Part shown: piece by piece, positions 1 to 8,064 of the stretch
Layout of the letters: each line of letters opens with the position of its first letter
Position numbering within the stretch: position 1 is the stretch's first letter
The notes under the pieces: generated by a model
Told to the model about the DNA's origin: nothing
Databases searched by the model: none
Seen by the model: only the letters and a program-made list of their open reading frames with translations
DNA from: Stramonita haemastoma
Lineage: Eukaryota; Mollusca; Gastropoda; Neogastropoda; Muricidae
Reading direction: 5' to 3'
DNA: 12,141 nt
Assembly: GCA_030674155.1 (NCBI GenBank)
Contig: JASPKP010007956.1
Span: 1 to 12,141 of the forward strand
Position numbers and translations under genes: made by a program

Positions 1-96
1 TTATTTGAACTGCCACTTTTGCCCAAAAAATGTTTTTTGGGGGCATTTTTTTTTTGTGCATGGGTTGGGGCATGGATTATATCCCTCGTTTATTAT

Positions 97-100
<4 letters not shown>

Positions 101-136
<36 letters not shown>
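101..136. repeat. (TG)n microsatellite
   Basis: This is an uninterrupted TG dinucleotide tract of about 18 units. It is followed at 150-173 by CG-alternating sequence and at 250-289 by a second, interrupted TG/GGTG tract. The CA tract at 491-529 has the opposite dinucleotide sense on the same strand, so the two could pair. The apparent Cys-Val and His-Thr proteins read across here are products of the repeat. Confidence 0.95.
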
Positions 137-138
<2 letters not shown>

Positions 139-330
139 GTGTTTGGTGTGGCGCGCGCGCGAGGGGCGCGCGGTGGGGGTATTTGGGGTGAAAAATCGTT
201 TTACATTTAATGAAAAATCGGGGGGTGTAACACAAAAAGTGTGCAAAAGGTGGGTGGGTGTGGGGGTGTGTGTGTGTGTGGTGTGGGTGCTTTCCCCCCC
301 CGAAATAAAATGCAAAATTATGCCTTTTAA

Positions 331-392
331 AAGAGAGAGAAGAGAGAGGGGAGAGAGAGAGAGAGAGAGAAGGGGGAGAAGGAGAGAGAGAA
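331..392. repeat. (GA)n purine-only microsatellite
   Basis: This is an almost pure purine tract made of GA units with a few GGG or GGA interruptions. Polypurine mirror sequence of this kind can form triplex (H-DNA), but nothing here shows a function. It sits between the TG tract at 101-289 and the CA tract at 491-529. Confidence 0.9.
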
Positions 393-479
393 CCCAAAGG
401 GTCTTGGTTCCATTTGTCAAAAAAAATATGTTTCAAACCCTACCTCAATTTCCCCCCCCCCCCTCCACACCAAAACAAA

Positions 480-1000
480 ACAACCCACAAAACACACACA
501 CACACACACACACCACCACACACACACACCAACTTTACTCCCCGGGGCGTGTGCCGTGCAAATGGAAGGGGGGGGGGGGGGCACATGAAAAAAGCATTTT
601 CCCCAAATTTTGTTGGATTTTTTTCTTTTTTTTGGACGTTAGTTTTTAAATTAAAATACATTTCCTTTTAAAAGAAACCCCTTTCCCATTTAATTTTTTC
701 TTGTTCTTGTTTTTTTTCTTCTTTAAACATCATCATCAACAAACAACATCATCATTATTTTTATTTAATTTTTATTATTATTTTTAAATTTTTATTAAAT
801 TTTTATTATTAAAAATTTAAAATTTTTAAATATAATATAAAAATATAAAATTTTTTTTTTTTTTTTAAAATATGAGAGTGGATCGGTTTGGGTTTTGGTG
901 GGAACGCAACCTTGCCTAGAAAAGCAAAAAAATCCGGGTCGGGTTTTTGCGGTGGTTTTTTACCCCGTTTGGGGGCCCCAAAACCCCTTTCCCCCCCCGC
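480..1000 (+). repeat. Partial first unit of the 2-kb repeat
   Basis: This stretch holds a CA tract (491-529), then a GTGCAAATGGA motif at 556-566, a T-rich stretch with TTGGATTTTTTTCTTTTTT near 613-632, an AT-rich block (640-870), and a GGGAACGCAACC motif near 900-911. The same order recurs at 2237-2720: CA tract, GTGCAAATGGA at 2330-2340, TTGGATTTTTTTCTTTTTT near 2386, AT-rich block, and GGGAACGCACC near 2717. This points to an older or truncated unit of the same repeat family. No gene is visible. The short open frames are driven by poly-T, poly-A and CA. Confidence 0.5.
640..870. other. AT-rich, gene-free stretch
   Basis: The sequence is nearly all A and T, with short ATT, TTA and CATCAT repeats and a poly-T run at 847-866. 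I see no coding signal, RNA gene or clear promoter. A similar AT-rich block at 2400-2690 lies at the corresponding place in the next repeat unit, so this is best seen as part of that repeat. Confidence 0.7.
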
Positions 1001-1035
1001 CATTAGACCCGAGTGGGGGGGTTTTGAGTGCTAGT

Positions 1036-1308
1036 CCTTTCGGATGAGACATAAACCGAGGTCCCACGGGAACAAGGGGGGTTGACCCTGGCAAAATTCT
1101 GTTTAAAAAAAAGCCACTCTGATAGGGAAAAAAAACAGGGTTTCAAGCAGAAAAAGGAAAAAAAAAAAAAGGGGAGGCCTGCACCCCTTTTGGGGAAAGC
1201 GCTTTCCCCCGGGGGAGAGCAGCAGCCCGAATTTTTCACGCAGAGAGATCTTTCTGTGACCCTAAAGTGGGAAAAAAAATTCAAATACAAAATAAAAAAA
1301 TACAAAAT
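1036..1308 (+). mobile_element. Gastropod-type short interspersed repeat, copy 1
   Basis: The repeat begins with TTCGGATGAGACATAAACC, followed by a GAGGTCCCACGG stretch, a CCTGGCAAAATTCTG motif (1087-1101), a GATAGG motif, an A-rich run, then CCCGGGGGAGAGCAGCAGCC with AGAGATCTTTCTGTGA, and ends in a CAAATACAAAATA-type simple tail. From memory this order and tail match a short non-coding repeat found in many marine gastropod genes. The tail resembles that of a SINE. Homopolymers are stretched compared with the form I know. A second, 5'-truncated copy lies at 3044-3260. It has no coding capacity. The family name is not assigned because I cannot search a repeat library. Confidence 0.6.
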
Positions 1309-1500
1309 TGACCTCCTGAAAAAAAACGCCCCCATTTAAAAACGGGAAATTTCGCAAAAGTGACAAAACTTTCCCTCTTCCTTCATGGAAAAGTACGGCA
1401 AATTTTGTCTGTATATAGATGACACAAACATAAAAAGTAAACCCCAAAAAGGACCCAAGTTTTCAATAAACGCTTTGCTATGCAGTTTTATGAAGGTCCG
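1309..1500. repeat. Unit-internal spacer, copy 1
   Basis: The sequence following the interspersed repeat includes GACCTCCTGAAAA, CTTCCTTCATGGAA near 1378 and ATATAGATGACACA near 1416. All three recur in order at 3252-3365 in the second unit, with CTTCCTTCATGGAA at 3311 and ATATAGATGACACA at 3350. The shared spacer shows that the whole block, and not only a mobile element, was duplicated. I see no gene in it. Confidence 0.7.
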
Positions 1501-1760
1501 CCCCCGTTTAAAATTGTGACCGGTTTTGGTGGAAGTGCACCCAAAGGGGATCTCCCCTCCTGGCTAAAACCTTTGGAAAAGGAATCTTTCATTTTTGACA
1601 AAAAACCCTTTGCCAGTGGGTTTAAAACCGTTTTGGGCTTTAATCCTTAAACCTTTCCCTGAATCTTCCTTCCCAATCTCCGGGGGCGCGTCCCCGGTAA
1701 AAATTTAAGGCCCTGGGATTGTTCTTGGTCAACGTAAACTTCAGATCTGTGAGTGCATTA
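1500..1760 (+). mobile_element. tRNA-like SINE remnant, copy 1
   Basis: This is the degraded partner of the copy at 3462-3730. Shared pieces are a GTGACCGGTTTTGG start (about 1516), GATCTCCCCTCCTGGCTAAA, a CCAATCTCCGG box (1673-1683), a GGTAAAAATTTAAGG segment, and CTTCAGATCTGTGAGTG at the end. The segment after the box resembles a repeat known to me from caenogastropod snails, in which a tRNA-like head with a B box is followed by a GGTAAATTAAGG core. The B-box equivalent is damaged here, so polymerase III activity is unlikely. Confidence 0.45.
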
Positions 1761-1779
1761 AATTTCCCCCTTTGCGCGT

Positions 1780-2000
1780 GCGTGCGTGGGGTGTGTGTGT
1801 GTGTTGTTTTGGGGGAGAGTGGTAGGGGTTGGTGTGTGTGTGTGTTTTTGTGTGTGTGGGGTGTGTGGTTGTGTGTGGGAGAGGTGGCGGGGGTGTGTTT
1901 TTTTTGTGGTTGTTTGGGGTTGGTGGGTTTTTTGTGAAAGTGGTTTTGGGGGAGTGAGTGTTTTGGGGGTGTGGTTTAGTGTTGTGCGTGCGTTTTGTGG
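1780..2000. repeat. (TG)n-rich tract, unit 1
   Basis: These are interrupted TG, TTG and TGGGG repeats running from the end of the tRNA-like repeat to about 2000. The tract begins with GCGTGCGTGCGTG, as does the tract in the second unit at 3745. It reads as Cys-Val-Gly open frames in all plus frames, which are repeat products. Confidence 0.9.
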
Positions 2001-2236
2001 GGTTTGTGAGGTTTTGTATTGGGGTGGTTTTTTTGCCTTTTCATACCTAAAACAGCAATGCAGCTTTCCATCATTTGAATACAAAACCCACCACCCAACA
2101 ACAACAGCGTTTTGGGAAAAAAAATTTAAAAGATAATTTCACAACAGTTTGGGCCCGTTTTCTTCCACTTCGGATTTTTATTTCAAATTCAAAGTATTTC
2201 ATTTTCGTTTTAAAAGCAGAAACACCACAAAAACCC

Positions 2237-2310
2237 ACACAAAAACACACACACACACACACACACCCACACACACACACACACACAACCCCCACACACA
2301 CCCACCCATT
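2237..2310. repeat. (CA)n tract, unit 1
   Basis: This is a CA dinucleotide tract with a few CCA and AACCCC interruptions. It is preceded by the shared motif TCATTTGAATACAAAACC (2071-2088) and an AAAGCAGAAACAC junction. The same motif and junction precede the second CA tract at 4233. The palindrome CACGTG lies just past it at 2327-2332. Confidence 0.9.
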
Positions 2311-3040
2311 GGGCTTCCGGACGTGTCACGTGCAAATGGAGGGGGGGGGAGGGGCCCCGAAAGATTAAGCAATTTACAAGTTTTTTTGGATTTTTTTCTT
2401 TTTTATACGTTAAATTTCAATTAACTACATTCCTTAATAATAACTTTCAATTTTTTTCTTCTTTTTCTTCTCTTTCTTCCCCTTCCTTTTTTTACCCTTT
2501 TTCTTTTTTTTCTTTTACCCCCTTCTCTACCCTTTTCATTTTTTCTTTTTCTTTTAACCATTTAACATCATCAACATTACTTATAATATTTTTATTTTTT
2601 ATAATTAAAAATTATAAATAATTTAATTTTTTATTTTTTTTATTTTTTTTATTATTTAACAAATTTTTAAATTTTTTTTTGAAATAAGATTGGGGGGAAA
2701 CGGTGGTTTAAGGGGGGGAACGCACCTTTGGGGCCCTTAAAAAAAAAGGGGGGAAAACCCAAAAATCCCCCCCCGGGCGGATTGTGGGGGCCCCCCGGGG
2801 GGGGGTTTGTACCCCCCCCTTTTTGGGGCCCCAAACCTTTTTTGCCCCCATCCCCAATTTAAAGGGGGGGAAAAACCCAAAAATTTGGGGTTTGGTTCTT
2901 TTTAGCGCTATCCCCCCCCTTAAATTTTTGAGAAAACCCAAAAAAAACCCGAGGGTTTCCCCCCCAGTGGTTTTTTTTTTTCACATCAAAATTTTCCCAC
3001 CTAAACCAAACCCCCACCTTGCCCCCAAAACCAAGGGGGG
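2311..3040. other. AT-rich and low-complexity stretch without a gene
   Basis: 2400-2690 is T-rich then AT-rich, with TTCTTCTT tracts and TATAAT-type words but no organised promoter. 2700-3030 switches abruptly to blocks of G, C and A runs, of the same stretched type as 5450-6990, so its sequence should not be trusted. I see no RNA gene or conserved protein in any frame. Confidence 0.65.
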
Positions 3041-3043
3041 TTT

Positions 3044-3260
3044 CTGACCCCTGGCAAAATCCCTTAAGAAAAAAAAAATCCCGGGTTTTTAAAAAAAAGG
3101 GGAAAAAAAATACAGTTTTTCATGCAGGGAAAAAAAAAAAAAAAAAAAAGGGGAGGGGCGCCCCTTTTTTGGCGCCGCTCTCCCCGGGGGAGCAGCCCCA
3201 ATTTTTTACCCCAAAGAGATCTGCTGACATAAAGTGGCCAAAATACAAAATAGACCTCCT
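3044..3260 (+). mobile_element. Gastropod-type short interspersed repeat, copy 2
   Basis: The copy starts at CCCCTGGCAAAATCCC, so it lacks the TTCGGATGAGAC head seen in the first copy or has lost it in poor sequence. It keeps the internal landmarks: an A-rich run, CGCCGCTCTCCCCGGGGGAG (3171-3190), GCAGCCCCAATTTTTTACC, AGAGATCTGCTGACA, and the AAATACAAAATA tail. The CTCCCCGGGGGAG palindrome is clearer here than in copy 1. Confidence 0.6.
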
Positions 3261-3461
3261 AAAAAAACGCCCACATAACAAGGGTATTGCGCACAGTGAA
3301 AAAACTCAACCCTTCCTTCATGGAAGAGAAAGGAAAATATGCCCTGATGATATAGATGACACATACAAAAAAAAGTACTCAAAAAGAACGCCAAGTTTCA
3401 AAAACCCTTTGGGGCGGCTAGGGCAGTTTTTTAAAAAGCTTCCGGGGGGGGCCAGGGGGAA

Positions 3462-3730
3462 ACATTGTGACCGGGGTTGGGGGGGTTGGGTTTAAGGGGG
3501 GCCCCCGGGGGGGGTATTCGCTTCCCTTGCTTAAAACCCTCTGTGGGGGGGGAAACCCCAAAATTTTCTTTCTTTTAGACAACCCCTTTACCCCGAGGGG
3601 TTAAAGCCCGTTTTGATTTCAATCCTGTACGCCCCTGAAGCCCGCCGTTCGAATCTCCGGAGCGCGTCGGTAAATTAAGCGGGGGATTGTTTTTGGGTAA
3701 AACGAAAAACTTCAGATCTGTGAGTGAAAT
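3462..3730 (+). mobile_element. tRNA-like SINE remnant, copy 2, with B box
   Basis: The copy begins at TTGTGACCGGGGTTGG. It contains GTTCGAATC at 3647-3655, which matches the polymerase III B-box consensus, followed by TCCGGAGCGCGTCGG, TAAATTAAGCGGGGGATTG, and CTTCAGATCTGTGAGTG at the end. No convincing cloverleaf can be drawn, so this is a tRNA-derived repeat and not a tRNA gene. It is better preserved than the copy at 1500-1760. Confidence 0.5.
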
Positions 3731-3739
3731 TATTTCCCT

Positions 3740-4055
3740 TCCCCGCGTGCGTGCGTGTGTTGTGGGGTGTGTAGGGTTTTGTGAGTGAGATTGTGTGTTG
3801 TGGGGTGGGGTGTGTGTGTGTGGTGGTGTGTTTGTGGGTGTGTGGGTGTGTGTGTGGTGTGTGTGTTGTGAGTGAGAGTGTGGGGCGTGTTGTGGGGTGT
3901 GGTTGTTGTGTGTGTGGTTGTGTGGTTTTGTGTGTGTGTGTGTGGGGGTTTTGTGGGGTGGTGTGATGAGTGAGTGGTTGTTTGTTTTGGGGTGTGTGTG
4001 TGTGTCCCGGCGTGTGGGGTGTTTGGGTGTGTGGGGGTATGTTGGGTTTTGTGTT
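3740..4055. repeat. (TG)n-rich tract, unit 2
   Basis: This is a long interrupted TG, TTG and TGGGG tract starting with GCGTGCGTGCGTG. It is about 100 bases longer than its partner at 1780-2000, so the tracts have changed length since duplication or are badly assembled. Confidence 0.9.
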
Positions 4056-4232
4056 TTGCTTACCTACACAGAAAAGCGGGGCTTTTTTCCATCATTTGAA
4101 TACAAAACCACCACTAACAACAAACAGGTTGGCAACAAAAATTTTAACAGCACAACATTTTGCCTTTTTCCCTTCCCCATTTTGGGGATTTTTTTTTTCA
4201 TTCATGTTTTATCATTTCGTTTTTTATGCAGA

Positions 4233-4274
4233 AACACACACACACACACACAAACACACAAAAACACACACACA

Positions 4275-4311
<37 letters not shown>

Positions 4312-4470
4312 GCACGCGCGCTCGCACACGCACACAAGCACGCGCGCACGCACACCCCACACACACACCCCACATGAAAACCGCACGCACCCACACCCCC
4401 CCAAAACACAAAACCACACACACACACACACACACACACAAAAACACCCCCCACCCAAAACCACACACAA
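4233..4470. repeat. (CA)n tract, unit 2
   Basis: CA repeats are interrupted by GCACGCGCGCTCGCACACG-type segments near 4311-4350 and by CCC runs. The shared lead-in TCATTTGAATACAAAACC lies at 4092-4109. The end of the tract at about 4470 is also the end of detectable similarity with the first unit: the GTGCAAATGG motif does not follow here. Confidence 0.9.
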
Positions 4471-4663
4471 AACTTCTGAAATCATTAGCCAGCCCAACTT
4501 TTTAAGTTGAAAAGTGCCCAAAAAACCCCACATCAAACCCCCCTCCCCTCTCCATAAAAAAAAAACCGCGGGAAAGGGCCTTAAAAAAGTCACCTCACAG
4601 TGTAAATCAAACAAAGTTTTTAAAGGGTTCAAAAACCCCAAAAAATTTGGCCTTTTGAAATGA

Positions 4664-4872
4664 CGGGGGAAAGTATCGTTTTTGGCCTCGTGTATCAAAA
4701 AAAAACCCCCAACAAAAAAACCAAAAACCCCAAAAAAAAAAAACAAAAAAGGAAGACGGGCCCCTCCCTGACGGGGAAAAAGAAACGTTTTGGGCCCCCC
4801 AAATATCAAAAAAAACCCAACCCCCCAAAAAACCAAAACCCAAAAAAAAAAAAAAGGAAGACCTGTCTGTCA
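4664..4872. repeat. Tandem duplication of about 106 bp
   Basis: Two adjacent units share the order ATCGTTTTTGGCC, then TATCAAAAAAAA, CCAAAA-rich sequence, poly-A, and GGAAGAC. The GGAAGAC landmarks lie at 4751 and 4856 and the TATCAAAA landmarks are about 106 bases apart. The second unit ends at the stop codon of the minus-strand NHL gene, so the duplication falls at the very start of its presumed 3' untranslated region. On that strand it is T-rich. Confidence 0.75.
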
Positions 4873-5430
4873 GAAAAACTGGCCACAAATTGGATTTTCA
4901 CGGTCGCGACAGCGAAAATTCCCTTTTCCCCAAAATACCCAAACCCCTTAAAAACCCTTTTTAAATTTGGGCCGCTGTCGCTGCCCCAGCCCCCAAACAG
5001 GGAAAAATTTAACGACCGCCCACGCGGAACACCTGCACTGGGTTTTTTGGCCCCCTGTCCCCCACCACCCACGAACCCCTTGGGGGTTCCGATGGCGATG
5101 CCCCGGGGATACTTCTCTGGCCTCGAAAGGGTGCCGGAAAATGCCGAAGGAGAAGAGGAAGTCGCCGTACAAGCTGAAGACCGGGCCACGCGGTGGTTGC
5201 TGCGTCGCTGACTTACACCTTTGTTGCGGGGCTAAAGGCCACGTATTGGGGGTTGCCCAACCCCCCTTTGGGGGCCGGTACCGGGGCGGCCGATTTTGCG
5301 GACGAAAGTCCCCCGTTGGCTTGGAAATTTGGGACCCGGTGGTTCCCCTTTGGGTCCCGCCACGAAATTGAAGCCCATGCTGTCGCGGGCCACCCCCCAT
5401 GGGTAGTTGAGCTCCCCGTCCTGGGCCTTT
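4870..5430 (-). CDS. TRIM-NHL E3 ubiquitin ligase, C-terminal NHL blades (frames broken)
   Basis: NHL repeats fold into a beta-propeller that binds RNA or protein partners of TRIM-NHL ubiquitin ligases. Four consecutive blades can be read on the minus strand with frame changes at homopolymers. Blade A is GELNYPWGVARDSMGFNFVA (about 5417-5358), GNHRVPNFQANG (5347-5311) and TFVRKIG (about 5310-5288). Blade B is LGNPQYVAFSPATKV, VSDA, NHRV and VFSLYGDFLFSFG (5262-5140). Blade C is KYPRGIAIGTPKGF, VVGDRG and NPVQVFRVGG (5117-5015). Blade D is WGSDSG (about 4990-4972) and RDRENPICGQFF (4908-4873), with TGA at 4872-4870. The YPWGVA, GNHRV and DREN landmarks are typical of the family, and a stop straight after the last blade is expected. 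The usual five or six blades suggest one or two more upstream, in the unreadable 5450-6990 stretch. From memory it is closest to the nhl-1 / thin (TRIM32-related) group. Frameshifts look like base-calling errors, but a pseudogene cannot be excluded. Confidence 0.75.
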
Positions 5431-5449
5431 TTTGGGGGGAAAAATTTTG

Positions 5450-6527
5450 GCCCGGGGGAAAAGGGGACGCGGGGGGGGGGGGAAAAAAACCCCCCCCCCC
5501 CAAAAACCCCCCCCCCGGGGGGGGCAAACCCCCCGGGGGCCCCGGGGGGGGGGGGGGGAAAAAAGGGGGGGGGGGGGGGGGGGGGTTTTTTTTTTTTTAA
5601 GGGGAAAAAAACCCGGGGGGGGGAAAAAAAGGGGGGGGGGGGAAAACCCCCGGGGGGGGGGAAAAAAACCCCCCGGGGTTTCCCGGTTTTTTGGGGGGGG
5701 CCCCCCCCCCCCCCGGGGGGCCCCCTCTGGGGGCGGGGGCCAACCCCCAAAGGGGGGCCGAAAAAAAACCCCCCCGGGGGAGGAAAAAGGCAAAGGGGGG
5801 GTTTCCAGGGGGCCCCCCCCCCCAAAAAAACCCCCCCCCGCCCGGGGGGGCCCCCTGGGGGGGGCCCCCGGGGGAAAAAAATTTTTCCCCCCCCCCCAAA
5901 ACCCGGGCCTTTTTCCCCTTTTTTTTTCCCCAAAAAAACCCCTTTTTCCCCCCTTTTTTCCCCCCGGGGGGGGGGGCCCCCCGGGGGGGGGTTTTTTTCC
6001 CTTTTTTGGGGGTTTTTTGGGGGGGGCCAAAGGGCCCCCGGGGGGGGGTTTTTTCCCCCCTTTTGGGGGGGAAAAACCTCAATTTTTAAAAAAATTTTTT
6101 TCCCCCAAACCCCCCCCTTGGGGGCCTTTCCCCCCCAAAAAAGGGGGGCCCCCCCCGGGTGGGGGGGGGGGAAAAAATTTGGGAAAATTTAAAGGGGCCC
6201 CCCCCTTTTCCCCGCCGGGCCCCCAAAAAGGGGGGGGGGGGGGAAAAAGGGGACCCGAAAACCCCCCGGATTTTTAAAAAAAAACCCCTTTTGGGTTTTG
6301 GGGGAAAAAGGAAAATTTTTTTTTTTAAACCCCCCCTTTTTTTTTGGGGGAAAACCCCCCCCCTTCCCCCTTTTAAAAAAAGGGGGGGTTTGGGGGGGGG
6401 GAAAGGCCCCCCCCAACCCGGGGGAAAAACCCCAAAACCCCCCAAAAAAACCCCCCAAAAAAAAGGGGGGGGGTTTTTAAAACTTTTTAAAAAAGGGGGG
6501 GGGGTTTGGGGGGGGTGGGGGGAAAAA

Positions 6528-6563
<36 letters not shown>

Positions 6564-6990
6564 AACCCCCCGGGGGGGGGCCCCCCCTTTTTTTTTCCCC
6601 CCAAAAAAGGGGGCCCAACCCCCCTTTTTTTTTTCCCAAAAAAAGGGGGGGGGGGAAAAGGGGGGGGGGAAAACCAAGGGAAGGGGAAAAAAAACCCCCC
6701 CTTTTTCCCCCCCCCAAAAAAAATTTAAAAAAAAAAAACCTCGACCCCCTTTCCCCCCCCTTTTTTAAAAATTTTTTAAAAAAACCCAAAAAAAGGAAAA
6801 AAAGGGGGGGGCCCCCCCCCTTTTTTTGGGGGGGAAAAGGGGTTTTGGGGGGAAAAAAAAAATTTTTTGGGGGGAAATTCCCCCCCCCCAAACCCCCCCC
6901 AAAACCCCCCCCAAAAAAAGGGGGGGGCCCCCCCCCCCAAAAAAAAAACCCCCCAAATTTTTTAAAAAATTTTTTTTGGGGTTTGGCAAA
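5450..6990. other. Homopolymer-run block, probably sequencing or assembly artefact
   Basis: About 1.5 kb consists almost wholly of runs of 4 to 20 identical bases, mostly G, C and A, with hardly any isolated base. It contains no recognisable repeat unit, domain or RNA. Long open frames rich in Gly, Pro, Lys and Phe cross it in all six frames because single-base runs rarely make stops. The pattern resembles phased low-quality reads that were assembled, not biological sequence. It lies between the coiled-coil and NHL halves of the minus-strand gene, so any real exon or intron here is lost. Smaller patches of the same kind occur at 2700-3030 and 7620-7800. Confidence 0.75.
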
Positions 6991-7369
6991 ACAGCCCCTG
7001 TTCAGTTTCCTAGCACTACAATAAGCAATTATGCACACCAGGCACGAAATGCTCGAAAGAAAAGCACGAACCCTGGGCCTACAACGCACACAAAAACACA
7101 CCACACACACACGTACGCACGCCCCAAACACACACAAACACACACACACAAAACACACCCAACATGATTTATTCCATAACACATCTTTTTGTCAAAACCC
7201 AAAGGGGCGAAAAGGGTGGGAAACACGAGAAAAGATCCCAAAAAAACCCACCACCCCCCGTTTTGGGTTTATCCTCCCTTCTGTCAACAAAAAAGAAAAA
7301 AAAAAAAAAAAAGCTCTTTTTCTTGTCTGTCGTTTCGGGTGTCTGCCCGGTCTGTCTGTCGTCTGTCTA
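6991..7369. other. Probable intronic sequence with a CA tract
   Basis: Normal-looking sequence resumes here. It holds a CA-rich tract at 7086-7160 and a TCTGTCTG tract at 7325-7368, with no domain in any frame. It lies inside the minus-strand TRIM-NHL gene, between the coiled-coil and NHL segments, so an intron is the simplest reading. I could not place reliable splice sites. Confidence 0.5.
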
Positions 7370-7560
7370 AAGGGAACATCTTGCGCAAACGTTAAACCTT
7401 TTTCCATTTTTTGGGTAAGAGTAGGCCATCGTGTGCCGGGGGGAAACAAAATGACTTTTAAACAAAACTGAAATAAAACACAGGGAATGGATGAAAAAAA
7501 AAAGACAAATCCTTACCCCCAATTATCCCGAAAAAAAAAAATTTTAAAAAAAAGAATAAA
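7370..7560 (+). repeat. Dispersed repeat, copy 1
   Basis: This copy contains TTGCGCAAACGTTAAACC (near 7381), then GAGTAGGCCATCGTGTGCCG and GGGGGAAACAAAATGAC, then an A-rich end. The copy at 10790-10980 has TTGCGCAACATGTTAAATCC, GAGTAAGGCCATCGGTGCCG and GGAACAGATGGC in the same order and spacing. A partial inverted copy lies at 9147-9255. It is non-coding and probably an interspersed repeat of the host genome. It lies within the presumed intron of the TRIM-NHL gene. Confidence 0.6.
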
Positions 7561-7569
7561 CAATCAGAC

Positions 7570-7597
7570 CCTCTCTCTCTCAACTCTCTCTCTCTCT
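7570..7597. repeat. (CT)n microsatellite
   Basis: This short pyrimidine CT tract with one AA interruption lies just before the GC-rich coding island. On the gene's own strand it reads as GA, so it is not a polypyrimidine tract for a minus-strand splice acceptor. Confidence 0.85.
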
Positions 7598-7621
7598 TCC
7601 CCCCAAACCCCTAGACCCCTT

Positions 7622-8064
7622 TTATTTTAAACCGACCCTGATCGCGAAATTGCGGAGGAGAGAGGGAAAGCCCCCGAGGGGTGAAAAAGAGGGAGGGGGA
7701 AAAAAACCCCGGGAAAGGGCTGGCTCACGGCCCACAGGGACGGGGCCGGGCCCTGCTGTGGCCTGAAGCGGGACTCCCCCCCCGCCCCCGGAACCCCCTC
7801 CCGGGACCTTCTGGCCGCGCCGGGGACGGGGGAGGAGGGGGAGGCGGGCCGGGTCTGGACGGTGGCGTGACCAGGTGCCCAAACAGTTTCCCCGTAACTG
7901 CAAAATGGAAAAGGGGGACGGGGAACTGGCCCTCCCGGGGAAGCTGGTTTGTTGGGGGTGACGGGGGGGCCGCACGGTGCCTTTCCGGGTTAGCTCCTAA
8001 AGGGCCCTCCATTTTCCCTCCACGCACTGGCGCTTCATCCCACCGGGTTCCCCTCCGTCGGGGG
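7622..8064 (-). other. Possible continuation of the TRIM-NHL gene after the coiled coil
   Basis: This GC-rich stretch continues the coding island on the minus strand. Directly after the coiled coil I read VGMKRQCVE and ELTRKGTV (about 8040-7985), then FPVPLFHFAVTGKLFGHLV (about 7935-7875). These resemble the end of a TRIM coiled coil and the segment that follows it in this family, but the match is weak. Below about 7870 the reading is Pro- and Gly-rich with stretched runs and no recognisable domain. The exon end and splice donor cannot be placed. Confidence 0.35.

Noticed and set aside
2327..2332. The E-box palindrome CACGTG as a regulatory site
   Set aside because: A six-base match next to a CA tract is expected by chance. 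The corresponding place in the earlier unit (about 550-560) reads GTGCCGTG, and no gene lies nearby.
3600..3680. A tRNA gene around GTTCGAATC
   Set aside because: There is a B-box-like word but no upstream A box, acceptor stem or cloverleaf that pairs. A tRNA-derived repeat explains it better.
4233..4470. A CRISPR array or telomere repeat
   Set aside because: The repeats are CA dinucleotides with irregular breaks. There are no constant repeats with unique spacers and no TTAGGG units.
5209..5220. A GTAAGT splice donor on the minus strand (complement of 5211-5216)
   Set aside because: NHL coding continues straight through it: PQYVAFSPATKV is followed by VSDA and NHRV, as one blade requires. 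The TAA in one frame is explained by a frame change.
4870..5430. FG-GAP repeats of an integrin alpha chain
   Set aside because: Segments such as GFNFVAG and YPRGIAIG first suggested this, but there are no calcium-binding DxDxDG motifs. The YPWGVA...NHRV...F pattern fits NHL blades.
4948..6277. Open frames of up to 360 codons on both strands, rich in Gly, Pro, Lys and Phe
   Set aside because: They arise from runs of G, C, A and T that rarely spell stops. Only the 5' part of the minus-strand frames, below about 5430, overlaps real NHL coding.
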